Assembly (NCBI RefSeq): GCF_001647085.1
Contig: NZ_CP015520.1
Coordinates: 744,001-808,000 of the forward strand
DNA from: Thermococcus piezophilus
GTDB taxonomy: Archaea; Methanobacteriota_B; Thermococci; Thermococcales; Thermococcaceae
DNA length: 64,000 nt
Direction of reading: 5' to 3'
Shown here piece after piece: positions 20,356-29,355 of this stretch. Each line of letters starts with the position of its first letter. The first letter of the stretch is position 1. The notes under the pieces were generated by a model. The model did no database searches. It worked only from the letters and a program-made list of their open reading frames with translations, and was not told the DNA's origin. Made by a program: the position numbers and the translations under genes.

Positions 20356-21348
20356 TCACTCCAGGCTCTTCCCGTTCCACTCCTCGAGGAGCTCCTTCGC
20401 TGAGTTGGCAGCGATGGCACCCTGGCCGACTGCAACCGCTATCTGCTTGAAAACGTTGGTTATGTCTCCTGCTGCAAAGATGCCCTTGACCTTAGTGCGC
20501 ATGTGCATGTCCACCGAGATGTAGCCGTACTCGTCGGTTATGCCGAGGTGTTTGACGAAGTCGGTCTTCGGCTCGTAGCCTATGAAGATGAAGACACCGT
20601 CAACGGCCATCTCCGTCTCCTCGTCGGTCTTGATGTTCTTGAGTCTCACCGCTTCGACCTTGTTGGTTCCCTTGATCTCCGTAACGACGGTGTTGAGTAT
20701 CGTTGGAATGCCGCTCTCCTTGAACCTGTCCTGTAGTATCTTGTCGGCTCTGAACTTGTCGCGCCTGTGGACGAGGGTAACGTCAACGCCGATGCTCTTC
20801 AGGTATAGAGCCTCCTGCAAAGCGGTGTTTCCTCCGCCAACCACTATTATCTTCTTGCCCTTGAAGAGTGGGCCGTCGCAGGTGGCACAGTAGCTGACTC
20901 CCCTGCCGGTGAACTCGGCCTCGCCTGGAACGTTGAGCTTTCTTGGAGCGGCTCCGACGGCTATGATTATGGTCCTGCCTTTGTACTCCTTTCCGTTCTT
21001 GGTCCTGACCACGAACTTGCACGGACCCTCATAGTAGGCACAGTCCGTTGGGTCTATCCTCCCGACCTCGTCGAAGATTATCTCAACGCCGAGCTTCTTG
21101 ACGTGCTCGTGCATCCTGTTGGTTAATTCCGAGCCGCTGATGCCCTCCGGGAAGCCGGAGTAGTTCTCTATGAGGTCTGTCAGTGCCATGTTTCCACCGA
21201 GGTCCTTGCTGATTATCAGGGTCTCCAGTCCGAAGCGTGCCGCGTATATCGCTGCGGTGAAGCCAGCCGGTCCCGCTCCTATGATGAGCACGTCCCATGT
21301 CTTTTTCTCATACTCGCCTACGCGTGAAAATCCTCCCAGACTGAACAT
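20356..21348 (-). CDS. trxB: Thioredoxin reductase
   Basis: 330 residues. Flavin-dependent; reduces a thioredoxin or glutaredoxin-like partner with NAD(P)H. Seen in order: FAD-binding GAGPAGFTAAIYA, the redox pair CATC at ~150, NADPH-binding GGGNTALQEA, HRRDKFRAD, and FAAGDITN near the C-terminus. ATG 21348 has a strong GGAGGTGAGG; a GTG three codons earlier lies within that site. In Thermococcales this enzyme links to sulfur and redox control together with protein disulfide oxidoreductase, which is not encoded here. Confidence 0.95.
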   Translation of the reverse strand: MFSLGGFSRVGEYEKKTWDVLIIGAGPAGFTAAIYAARFGLETLIISKDLGGNMALTDLIENYSGFPEGISGSELTNRMHEHVKKLGVEIIFDEVGRIDPTDCAYYEGPCKFVVRTKNGKEYKGRTIIIAVGAAPRKLNVPGEAEFTGRGVSYCATCDGPLFKGKKIIVVGGGNTALQEALYLKSIGVDVTLVHRRDKFRADKILQDRFKESGIPTILNTVVTEIKGTNKVEAVRLKNIKTDEETEMAVDGVFIFIGYEPKTDFVKHLGITDEYGYISVDMHMRTKVKGIFAAGDITNVFKQIAVAVGQGAIAANSAKELLEEWNGKSLE

Positions 21349-21417
21349 ATACCTCACCTCCTGGCTTAGCTAACATGGGTTATTTAAAAGCATTATTGCC
21401 CACTAGTGTGTATTTGG

Positions 21418-22303
21418 TCATATTACCGCCCAGACCTTCACCTCTCCCTCGGGCGTCCCATCGCCTTGCTCGACGATGATTGGGGTTTTATCATGGATAT
21501 CGCTCCCTAACGGAACGTCGAGGGTCAGTTGACGGTGTATTCTCCGTGTCCCTCGAGGAGAACTTCCCTTTTGAGGGTCCGCTTAAAGCTCCTATGGTCT
21601 GCAACGCGTCTGTCTGAGATTACGATGAGCTTCTCCCTCAGGAGCTTCCTCTCGAAGTCGCCCCCTTCCTTCGTGTATATTAGCCTTTCCGTTACCTTTG
21701 GCTTCTCCCTCTTCAGTTCCACCTTGCTCCGCGGTTATTTTGGATGGAAACGTAGGACCTCCCATGGATTTCCCACTCGTTCGTCTCCAGGTTAAGGTGC
21801 GCGAATTCCATGTCATTGGAGACCTCTAATGAAGTCTTCTCCATGCTTATCCTGTACGAGGGGATTATTGGAATCCTGAGGATTCCATCGAACTCTGGGT
21901 CTTTGACGAGGTATGCTGGGACGTCTATAAGGGCCTCCTCGGCCTTGTTAATCAGCAAGGAGAACCTTTCGGGCTTCAGCTCTATTCTATCCGTCTTGAT
22001 TTCCTCTGATTCTGTGAATTTTCTCTTGATGCTGTAGTGTCTGCTCCTCACGGAGCTCGACCATATTCCCTTCAGTGTGAACCTTCCCTTAACGGGCCTC
22101 ATCCTCTTTGGACGAATTAGCTTGTTTCCCTCAAGCCTGAGGGCTTCCCTGAACCTCTCCGCCCTCTGCTTAGCTGTCTCCACCTGGTGGTGACCCCAGA
22201 GGATAATGGCTAATACAATGAACAGAAGAAGAAAAGGAACAGCTCCAGATCCATGCCACCACCGATGGGAGTTGCTCCTTAAAACGATAAACCTTTCCCT
22301 CAT
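21418..22303 (-). pseudogene. Membrane-anchored protein gene with two frame breaks, unknown function
   Basis: Three minus-strand segments read as one protein. The first (ATG 22303 to ~21735) has an N-terminal membrane helix (FLLLFIVLAIILWG) and a basic, beta-rich domain. The second (~21735-21525) reads VELKREKPKVTERLIYTKEGG. The third ends VEQGDGTPEGEVKVWAVI at TGA 21418. One missing base near 21735 and one near 21527 account for both shifts; with both added the span is exactly 296 codons. Its ATG overlaps the stop of the upstream membrane gene (ATGA). It is third in an operon with an AAA ATPase and a YdjM-like protein. If the breaks are errors, this is an intact 295-residue protein. Confidence 0.65.
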
Positions 22304-22827
22304 ACCAGCGAGACGTCCCTGTCGAGTATCAGGTGCAGCGTGTAGCCGCTGAACGCTGCGAAGCCGAGGAAGAGGGCCTCTTCCGTGCTCATTCCAAGGC
22401 CGAAAGTGCTTAATGCAAACGCGAGCAGGCCGTAAACCATTGCGACGAGCAGGCTGTGGACTATCCCTCTGTGCCCAGGCATTATTGCGGTGAACCCGTA
22501 CCACGCCACCACTCCGGCAACCGCCCCGATGATCCACGCTAGGAGGACGTTCTCCCACTCCGGCCCTATGTGAATCATGTCCACCGTTCTCAGGTAGACC
22601 ACGCTGCCCACGAGGACTGAAACTATGGGCTTCGTCCCGCGGTGGATGAGGGCGTTTGGATGATCTATGTCCGGGAGGTCGCTCCCCAGGACGTAGAGAG
22701 CATAGCCTAAGACCATCGCTATCGGAGTGAAATGGAAGGGAACGCCGTAGTTTTTGAGGAGCAACGCCACCGCAACCGCGAGGGGGTAGGTTATTATCCC
22801 CGCCAGCACGTGCTCCTCGTAGTTCAT
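22300..22827 (-). CDS. YdjM/DUF457-type membrane metal-dependent hydrolase
   Basis: 175 residues with four or five membrane helices. Family histidine/aspartate set: EEHVLAG near the start, GSDLPDIDHPNALIHR (~48-63), MPGHRGIVHSL (~118-128) and LHLILDRD at the end. These residues should bind a metal near the membrane face, as in YdjM/LexA-regulated hydrolases. The biochemical substrate is unknown. ATGA overlaps join it to both the AAA ATPase gene before and the disrupted membrane gene after. Confidence 0.82.
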   Translation of the reverse strand: MNYEEHVLAGIITYPLAVAVALLLKNYGVPFHFTPIAMVLGYALYVLGSDLPDIDHPNALIHRGTKPIVSVLVGSVVYLRTVDMIHIGPEWENVLLAWIIGAVAGVVAWYGFTAIMPGHRGIVHSLLVAMVYGLLAFALSTFGLGMSTEEALFLGFAAFSGYTLHLILDRDVSLV

Positions 22828-24032
22828 TCCTTGGCATCCTCCCTTTCTGCATCTTCCTCAAGGAACTTTTTCACGTATTCTGGAACTTTATAGTTGCCCT
22901 TGGGGTCGCCGACCAGGAAGCCAAGCCTTATGAGCTCGTTAAGCTGGTCATAGACCTGCATTCCAGGCCTCTTGACTTCCTTGGCTATCTGGATGTAGCT
23001 TACCGGCCCGCCGTTGAACTTGAAGACTATCGTCTCAACGAGGTCTTTGTAGTTCTTGGGAATCCTTGTGAGGTACTCCTCCAGGCTCTTCGGCTCCTCA
23101 AGAATGGTCGTAACCACGTAGTCGTCTATTGGGTCGAACTTGTGTTTGGCCGCCTCGCTGAGCACGTAGTGGAGGAGCCTTAGAATCTGCCTCGGGTTGC
23201 CCTTTCCGAGCTCGTGGATGAGCTTTATTGCCCCCTCAGTGAAGGGATACAGCGGGTCGTCCGTGTCCCGTATCCTAACGCGGTTAAGCCTCTTCTTGAC
23301 GAGCTCGTAGGCTTCATCCCGGCTCATGGTCCTGAGCTTGAACTCGTAGTGGAGGCGCATGAAGAATGCGGGGAATATCTTTGTGTACTCTTCGTAGGCT
23401 TCCGGAACGCAGGCGAAGGCCACTATGCAACCCTTGGGCATGTTGCTTATGAAGTGCCTCAGCATCTCGAAGAATTGTATCTTCTCCTGTTCTCTCGCCG
23501 TCTGCATGTTTTCAAGCTCATCGAGGAGGAGGGCGCAGTATGAATATTTACTCATCTGCTCTGTGAGGAGTTCTGCTATGTCCCTGCTCTTGTACTCTTG
23601 GCTTGAGCTGAGCATCTTTTCGAGCCTATCTATGAAGCCAAGCTTCCTAGAGATGTTCTCGAGGAAGATGTTCGTCCTGCTCTTCGGCGGCTTGAGGGCG
23701 TAGAAGATATCGCGAGTGAGTTTAAGGATGTCGTTGGTGTCGACCTTGACGTAGATGGCCTTTCCTTGGTTTTCTTCTATCACTTTGGCAATGCTCTTGA
23801 GGCGCTGGGTCTTTCCCATTCCGAGGGGGCCGACTATGGACAGCGCTATGGAGCTCTTGTTGCCGAGCACCTCGGAGATTATCATCTGGAGGCGCATGTC
23901 GATTTCCTGGTAGACGTGTATGCCCTCGACGTCCTGTATTCCTTCGCTTGCGAGCTGCTCAAAGGGGTTTCGAGAAAGGCCGTATATTTCGTATGACTGG
24001 TATTGGTAAAGCTTAAGGCCGCGGGGTTCCAT
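22824..24032 (-). CDS. AAA-type ATPase with winged-helix C-terminus
   Basis: 402 residues. Walker A at ~69-75 (GPLGMGKTQ), Walker B ALLLDELENM at ~165-175, a sensor region and arginine stretch (GNPRQILRLLHYV), then a C-terminal winged helix (VSYIQIAKEVKRPGMQVYDQL) and an acidic tail. The order resembles ORC1/Cdc6-like and other archaeal STAND/MoxR-like ATPases, but no origin-binding evidence is seen. The N-terminus YEIYGLSRNPFEQLAS is conserved in similar archaeal proteins. First gene of an operon with two membrane proteins. Function unknown. Confidence 0.8.
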   Translation of the reverse strand: MEPRGLKLYQYQSYEIYGLSRNPFEQLASEGIQDVEGIHVYQEIDMRLQMIISEVLGNKSSIALSIVGPLGMGKTQRLKSIAKVIEENQGKAIYVKVDTNDILKLTRDIFYALKPPKSRTNIFLENISRKLGFIDRLEKMLSSSQEYKSRDIAELLTEQMSKYSYCALLLDELENMQTAREQEKIQFFEMLRHFISNMPKGCIVAFACVPEAYEEYTKIFPAFFMRLHYEFKLRTMSRDEAYELVKKRLNRVRIRDTDDPLYPFTEGAIKLIHELGKGNPRQILRLLHYVLSEAAKHKFDPIDDYVVTTILEEPKSLEEYLTRIPKNYKDLVETIVFKFNGGPVSYIQIAKEVKRPGMQVYDQLNELIRLGFLVGDPKGNYKVPEYVKKFLEEDAEREDAKE

Positions 24033-24093
24033 TTTAACTCACCGCATAGTTTAGGGTGGTGAAATATAAAAACTTGCCCATTGGTGAGCAAAA

Positions 24094-24582
24094 ATGGCGG
24101 TTCTGCTCGTTACGGCTCCCCAGAGACGGGAGGGCGATGCGATACTCGAGCTGGAGTGGGCGCTGGAGAAGGTTAGAGTTAAGGGAACCGACTGGCACGG
24201 TGTTTTACTGGCAGAAACTCCCCTCTCCATGGGAGAAGCCCTCAAACGGCTGAAGAACTTCGAGACGCAGGCGATAAAGAGGGTGATACCCCTCATGGAA
24301 CTCGTTTCCGCGAGGAGGGAGGAGATATTCAAAGCTGCCCTGGGGATCGCTGGAGACAGGTTGAGGGGCACTTTCGCCGTTCGTGCCAAGGTGAGGGGGA
24401 ACAAAAAGCTCTCCGCGAGGGAAATCGAACGGGAGCTCGGGGCCCTCATAGTTGATGAATTAAGCGCCAAAGTCGATTTGACGAATCCGGACTTCCTCGT
24501 TGTCGTTGAAGTTCTCGGAAAGAAAGCAGGGGTGAGCGTTCTAAAGTCAGGGGAGATACTGAAGTTCGAGGTCCATGAGTGA
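24094..24582 (+). CDS. THUMP-domain RNA-binding protein
   Basis: 162 residues. The centre and C-terminus (IKRVIPLMELVSARREEIFKAA, GTFAVRAKVRGNKKLSAREIERELGALIVDEL, VDLTNPDFLVVVEVLGKKAGVSVL) form a THUMP domain, which binds the acceptor end of tRNA. No modifying domain is attached, so this resembles the stand-alone Tan1-like proteins that act with tRNA acetyltransferases. Divergent from the AAA ATPase gene with a 61-nt gap. Confidence 0.82.
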   Translation: MAVLLVTAPQRREGDAILELEWALEKVRVKGTDWHGVLLAETPLSMGEALKRLKNFETQAIKRVIPLMELVSARREEIFKAALGIAGDRLRGTFAVRAKVRGNKKLSAREIERELGALIVDELSAKVDLTNPDFLVVVEVLGKKAGVSVLKSGEILKFEVHE

Positions 24583-24613
24583 ATTATAAATAGAATGCCT
24601 GCAATATAGAAAT

Positions 24614-25320
24614 ATGTGGTGCCGACGAACTGCCTGGCTGGTGATCCTGATGGTTATGCTATCCCCCTTAGTCATTCTCTTCAGGCCCTACTTCAAGCGT
24701 CCTTTTCCTGAAGGGCTGGGAGAAGGCGAGATTAAACTTCCAGAGCCGCGCTTAACCGGCGAGATGAGTGTTGAGGAGATCATAGTAAAGAGAAGGAGCG
24801 TCGGGACTATACAGATGATCCTATAACCCTCGAACAGCTCTCTCAGCTCCTCTGGGCGGCCCAGGGGATAACAATGAGGTCAAAAGGTTACCGCTCTGCG
24901 CCGAGCGCAGGGGCAACGTATCCCTTCAAGGTCTATGTGGTTGTTGGAAACGTCGGGGGCCTCGAGCCTGGGATTTACCATTACGACCCCTCTACCCACA
25001 GCCGGAGCATCATCAAAGCTGGAGACTTCAGGGCCGAGCTCCAGAGCGCTGCCCTCGACCAGGAGTGGGTCGGCGATGCGCCTGTGGACATAATTCTCGT
25101 CGCATTCTACGAGAGAACCGCCAATGTCTACGGCGAGAGGGGAATCCGCTACGTCCACATGGAAGCGGGGCACATAGGTCAGAACCTCTACCTTCAGGCG
25201 ACCGCTCTTGGCCTTGGAACGGTCGCGGTCGGAGCCTTCCATGACGACCGCGTGGCGGCGATCCTTGAAACGGAAGGCGCTCCCCTCTACATCTTCCCAG
25301 TGGGTGTTCCAGTTGATTGA
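24614..25320 (+). pseudogene. Membrane-anchored SagB-type nitroreductase, one frame break
   Basis: The first part (24614-24826) has an N-terminal membrane helix and IIVKRRS. The matching frame then resumes as RDYTDDPITLEQLSQLLWAAQG and runs to 25320 with SAPSAGATYPFKVYVV, YVHMEAGHIGQNLYLQATALGLGTVAVGAF. This is the FMN-binding SagB/ThcOx nitroreductase family. One lost base near 24800-24803 explains the break (expected KRRSVRDYTDD); with one base added the span is 236 codons, a normal size. It is likely functional if the base is a sequence error. Substrate unknown. Confidence 0.75.
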
Positions 25321-25486
25321 CCATGGGACCCTTGGCTACATGGCCTTCGCCCTCATGAATTTTGCCATGCTCAGCGGGGCATTGATTTTTCTATCAAAAA
25401 GACGGGACTTCTGGATCAAGCTTCATATAGTCATTAGCATCATAGCTTACATCCTGATGGTTCTGACGATATGGGTGGTCCGTTAG
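25304..25486 (+). CDS. Small two-helix membrane protein
   Basis: About 60 residues from GTG 25304, overlapping the end of the nitroreductase gene by 17 nt. Two hydrophobic helices (MAFALMNFAMLSGALIFL and IVISIIAYILMVLTIWVV) are linked by a basic loop. The overlap suggests it is made with the nitroreductase. After the stop, the same frame continues with a short CRKCGKPE zinc-ribbon-like string to a TAA at about 25540; this may be a remnant. Start codon uncertain. Confidence 0.5.
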   Translation: MFQLIDHGTLGYMAFALMNFAMLSGALIFLSKRRDFWIKLHIVISIIAYILMVLTIWVVR

Positions 25487-25574
25487 AGGTTTAGTGTGAA
25501 TAGCCCGATCTGTAGAAAATGTGGCAAACCCGAAAAGGGATAAAATATTGGCTCAAAGGGGAGAAAAGGAGAGG

Positions 25575-26000
25575 TCACTTATTTTCGGCCTTCTTGGCGG
25601 CTTCTTTCGCCTTCTTCTGCTCCTCGAGCTTCTTCTTCAGCTCCTCAATTTCCTCCTCCTTGAACCATATGAACTTCTCGTCGTACTTGTCGTAGCTCGC
25701 TAGGAGGAACTCGTCGCTCATCTTGAGGGCGTTGGTGGGGCAGACGTCAACGCACTGGCTGCAGAAGACACACCTGCCAGTCCAGAGGGTAACCTTCCTG
25801 ACCTCTGGGAGGTAAACAAACACTCCCGCTGGACAGACGGTAACGCACATCCTGCAGCCGACGCACTTGTCCACGTCGTAGATGAGCCTTCCCCTGAAGT
25901 TCTCTGGAACTGGAACTGGCTCCATCTTGGGGAAGAGGTTGGTGGCTGGCTTCTTTGCAAGGTTCCTGAGGACCGTTGGGATAAGCGGTGAGAGCCTCAC
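25575..26000 (-). CDS. mbhN: Mbh hydrogenase ferredoxin-like subunit MbhN
   Basis: 141 residues, NuoI-like. Two 4Fe4S motifs, CVGCRMCVTVCP and CVFCSQCVDVCP (~50-95), carry electrons from ferredoxin toward MbhJ. The C-terminus is a charged coiled-coil-like tail (EEIEELKKKLEEQKKAKEA). The start is GTG at 26000, whose TGA-overlap (GTGA) with mbhM and upstream GGTGAT support it over the longer open frame. Last gene of the mbh operon. Confidence 0.92.
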   Translation of the reverse strand: MRLSPLIPTVLRNLAKKPATNLFPKMEPVPVPENFRGRLIYDVDKCVGCRMCVTVCPAGVFVYLPEVRKVTLWTGRCVFCSQCVDVCPTNALKMSDEFLLASYDKYDEKFIWFKEEEIEELKKKLEEQKKAKEAAKKAENK

Positions 26001-26995
26001 ATTATCACCTCCATGGCTATGAGGAGGGAGCCGAGGAGAGAGGCCAAGAAGACGTTTTTCCAAAGGAAGTCAACGGCTTGCGTTATCTTCAGCCTTCCCG
26101 TTGTTGCCCTGAAGATGCTCTGCACTGCAAAGAGCAGGAGGAATACCTTGAGCGTGTGGAAGAGCAGGTCTGCTATGGTCGCGGCATAGTCAGTCAGTCC
26201 GAGATAGCCAGATATTCCCCATGGGAAGAATATGGCCACTATCAAGCTGGCGCTTATGAAGGCCTTTAGGGCTTTGGTCAGCTTGAATAAAGCCAGATAC
26301 CTTCCACTGTACTCGACGAGCAGTCCCTCGGCTATCTCTTCCTCCGCGTCTGGGATGTTGAAGAATCCAACCTCTATCTCGCTCGCCAACCATACGATGA
26401 ATACGTACAGCAGTATCAGAGCTCCAACGAGGCTCATTGGGGTTCCTATCTCCCATATGTTGTGCTGGTAGAAGACACTCATGCTGAAGGGCTTTTCAAT
26501 GCCGAGCTTGCCGAGGCGCCACATTATTGCGAATATCGCCAGCATCATCGCAGGCTCCCTTGAGACCATTATGGCGGCTTCCCTCGCGGCTCCTATCTTT
26601 GCGTAGGGGTTGCCTGAGCTTATTGCTCCGAGTATCTTGAAGAGGCTGAGGAGGGCAAGGAGGTAGATAAAGACTATGATGTCGCCCTTGCTCGTCAAAA
26701 TCGGCTCAAAGCCCATGGGTGTGTAAGCGAGGAGCGCTATGGCCGTGGCGAGGCTCAGCACTGGGGCGGCCCTGAACATGAAGTTTGACGTGTTTGGAAT
26801 TATGGTCTCCTTGCTCGCCAACTTAAAGAAGTCGTAGAGTGGCTGGAGCAGCGGCGGCCCGACCCTGCGCTGCATTCTGGCAACGAGCTTCCTGTCTATT
26901 CCTTCCCATATGAGCGAAGCTAATGAGACAAAGATATAAAGACCCACCAAACCTGCAACTGGGTAAACGACGCCTGTCATGATGTCCATCCTCAT
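25997..26995 (-). CDS. mbhM: Mbh hydrogenase membrane subunit MbhM (NuoH-like)
   Basis: About 332 residues and eight or so membrane helices. NuoH/HycD-family marks: RRVGPPLLQPLYDFFKLASKE, EIEVGFFNIPDAEEEIAEGLLVEYSG with its acidic residues for ion transfer. It anchors the hydrogenase arm to the antiporter membrane arm. ATG 26995 shares bases with the mbhL stop (TGATG); M10 at 26989 is also well placed after GAGGTGATG, and the frame is open back to 27016. Confidence 0.93.
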   Translation of the reverse strand: MRMDIMTGVVYPVAGLVGLYIFVSLASLIWEGIDRKLVARMQRRVGPPLLQPLYDFFKLASKETIIPNTSNFMFRAAPVLSLATAIALLAYTPMGFEPILTSKGDIIVFIYLLALLSLFKILGAISSGNPYAKIGAAREAAIMVSREPAMMLAIFAIMWRLGKLGIEKPFSMSVFYQHNIWEIGTPMSLVGALILLYVFIVWLASEIEVGFFNIPDAEEEIAEGLLVEYSGRYLALFKLTKALKAFISASLIVAIFFPWGISGYLGLTDYAATIADLLFHTLKVFLLLFAVQSIFRATTGRLKITQAVDFLWKNVFLASLLGSLLIAMEVIM

Positions 26996-28271
26996 CACCT
27001 CGAGCAGCCCAGACATATGGGTGTCGGGTTTCCCTTTATCTCAGGGTTTATCTCTCGCGTCTTCTTTATCGATGCCTTGAGGAGGTCCTTCTCGGTTAAG
27101 ATTCTCTTCTTGCCGTCCTCGACCACCGCCACCCTGTCCGTACAGCTCAGGCAGGGGTCTATTGAGGCAACGGCGACCACGAAATCCGCGACCTGGTCGC
27201 CTATCACTCCCTTTGCCACCGCGAAGAGGTTCGGGAAGGTCGGCTCCCTCGGCTTCCAGCGGAGAGGCTTGTCGCTTCCCTTCTTTCCGCGGACGTAGTG
27301 AACCAGCTCTCCTCTCGGGGCCTCGTACCTTCCAATGCCCTCTCCGTCTACCATTATCCTGAGCTTTGCGACCAGAACGTTGTCCTTGGGGAAGGTCTTG
27401 ATTTTCCCGGTCGGCATCCGGTCGAGGGCGTGCTCTATGAGTTCTAAGCTCTGCCAGAGCTCGCCGATTCTCACCGCAATCCTGTCGAAGACATCTCCGT
27501 GGGGCTTTTCCCCAGTAACGTCCTGCGGCATGATGGGCTTTATTCCTAGGTCTGGGTAAACGCCGAGCCTCTCGCTCCACCTCGCGTCGTCCCGGATTCC
27601 GCTTCCTCTTCCGGTCGGGCCGACCGCGCCTGTTCCATCGCGACGCGCTTGCTTATGACCGCGCAGTCCCTGAACCTTGCCTCTATCGTGGGGTCGTGGA
27701 GGAAGACTTCCTCTATCTGGGGCATAACCTCGCGGTAGTACTTTATCATGTCGAGGATTAAGCGCTTCCTCTTCTCGTCGATGTCCCTCCTGACGCCGCT
27801 GATGGTTATCATGGAATAGTTCACCCTGTTTCCGGCCACTGCCTCAAGGGTGTCCATGACCCTTTCTCTCGCGAGCCAGGTCATGTGTAGCACAGTGTCG
27901 TAGCCTATGTCGTGGGCCAAAACTCCGAGGTTGAGCAGGTGGGAGTGAATTCTCTCGAGCTCGCCGACGATGACGCGAATGTACTCGGCCCTCTCCGGCA
28001 CCTCTATCCCGGCCGCCTCCTCGACGGCCCTCGTGTAGGTGTGGTTGTGCGAGAAGGAGCAGATTCCGCACATTCTCTCCGCCAGATACATTATCTGGAC
28101 GTAGTTCCTCCTCAGGGCTATCCACTGGATTCCGCGCAGGTTATAGCCGAGCTTTACGTCCACATCAACTATCCTCTCGCCGTCGAGGGTGAGTATGAAC
28201 TTCTCCGGCTCCTCCAGACCGGGGTGAATCGGACCGAAGGGTATCTTGACCCAGTACTCGACTTTAGTCAT
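26995..28271 (-). CDS. mbhL: Mbh [NiFe] hydrogenase large subunit MbhL, frame-broken in this sequence
   Basis: The N-terminal half (28271 to ~27630) has the proximal Ni-ligand motif ERMCGICSFSH; the C-terminal half (ending 26995) has the distal motif DPCLSCTDRV. The two lie in different frames. Adding one G in the GG at 27629-27630 (CAGGCG on the coding strand) gives EQGAVGPTGRGSGIRDD and a frame of exactly 426 codons, the normal size. So the gene is probably whole and the break is a missing base. It reduces protons to H2 with electrons from MbhJ. ATGA overlap with mbhK upstream. Confidence 0.88.
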
Positions 28272-28834
28272 TTCTTAGCACCCCCTTTGAGGTAGTACGG
28301 GTGGCCTGCGTTGTGGACCATCTCCTCCGGCACGCCTTTGTCGTCGATGCGGAGCGGGTATATCCCCTCAGGAAAGTCCTCGGGCAGGAAGAGCCTCCTT
28401 TTGTCGGGCGCTCCTTCGAAGTCTATGCCGATCATCTCCATGCCTTCCCTCTCGAACTGGAGGGCTATGGGGAAGATGTCGCTTATGTCCGGCAACGTTG
28501 GGTCGTCCTTGGGCGCGTGGACGTCGATGAGCAGGGAAACGGCTGGGGCGTCGTCGTAGTAAATCACGAGGTGGTTCAGGAAGCCGAGCTCTTCCCCCCA
28601 GTCCTGCTCGATGCCTATCGAGTAGTGGGCCTCGCCGTCAAGCGCTTTTATGAACTTCATCAGCTCGCGGTAGTCCTCCTTTTGGACTCTCACCCAGACC
28701 CTCTCCCGCATCCACTTGTTGGTCTTGACCTCGACCTGGGCGTTTGGAAAGCGCTCCGCTATTGCATTCGCGACCTTCTCGGCCTTGGTTGGCTTTTTAA
28801 CCTCAGTTCCCTCGTTAGCATGAGTCTCGCTCAT
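28268..28834 (-). CDS. mbhK: Mbh hydrogenase subunit MbhK (NuoC-like)
   Basis: 188 residues. A charged N-terminal extension (ANEGTEVKKPTKAEK) precedes the NuoC 30-kDa-subunit fold: WMRERVWVRVQKEDYRELMKFIKAL, then EREGMEMIGIDFEGAPDKRRLFLPEDFPEGIYPLR, which packs on MbhL. ATGA overlaps with mbhJ and mbhL link all three. Confidence 0.93.
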   Translation of the reverse strand: MSETHANEGTEVKKPTKAEKVANAIAERFPNAQVEVKTNKWMRERVWVRVQKEDYRELMKFIKALDGEAHYSIGIEQDWGEELGFLNHLVIYYDDAPAVSLLIDVHAPKDDPTLPDISDIFPIALQFEREGMEMIGIDFEGAPDKRRLFLPEDFPEGIYPLRIDDKGVPEEMVHNAGHPYYLKGGAKK

Positions 28835-29349
28835 TCTTTCACCTCCGGAACCTCACCCTCCAGGATTTTAGCCAGCTTTTCGAGGGCCAAAACGACGCCG
28901 TGGAGTATAGCTTCGGGCCTCGGCGGACAGCCTGGGACGTAAACATCTACAGGAATAACGTTGCTCAGCGGCGCGTTGGTGAAGGGACTCTCATAGAAGA
29001 CGCTCCCGCCGGTGGGGCAGGAGCCGACGGCTATGACTATCTTCGGCTCGGGCGTCTGCTCGTAGACCAGTTTAACCCTCTCGAGGCTCTGGTTGGTTAC
29101 CGGTCCGGTAACGAGGAGTATGTCGGCGTGCCTCGGACTGCCGACGAGCTTGACTCCGAAGCGCTCCGCGTCGTAGCGGGGCGTTAGGGCCGCTATTATC
29201 TCGATGTCACAGCCGTTGCACGAGCCGGTGTTCACGTGGAAGACCCACGGTGACTTCCCGATGAACCTGCACAGCTGGGCGATTCTCTTCTCAAGCCTCT
29301 TGCGTTCCGGTGAGTTTGAACCTCCGTTAGCGGGAACGGTTATTGCCAT
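28831..29349 (-). CDS. mbhJ: Mbh [NiFe] hydrogenase small subunit MbhJ
   Basis: 172 residues. NuoB/HycG-like: binds a single proximal 4Fe4S cluster with CNGCD, GSCPTGG and PGCPPRPEA cysteines, and hands electrons to the NiFe centre of MbhL. The N-terminus up to WVFHVNTGS is soluble. Starts 7 nt after mbhI. Confidence 0.95.
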   Translation of the reverse strand: MAITVPANGGSNSPERKRLEKRIAQLCRFIGKSPWVFHVNTGSCNGCDIEIIAALTPRYDAERFGVKLVGSPRHADILLVTGPVTNQSLERVKLVYEQTPEPKIVIAVGSCPTGGSVFYESPFTNAPLSNVIPVDVYVPGCPPRPEAILHGVVLALEKLAKILEGEVPEVKE

Positions 29350-29355
29350 TTTCCT

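Noticed and set aside
22304-22861. Upstream extension of the broken membrane protein frame
   Set aside because: The extension has arginine-rich out-of-frame sequence overlapping the YdjM-like gene; the ATG at 22303 with ATGA overlap is a natural start.
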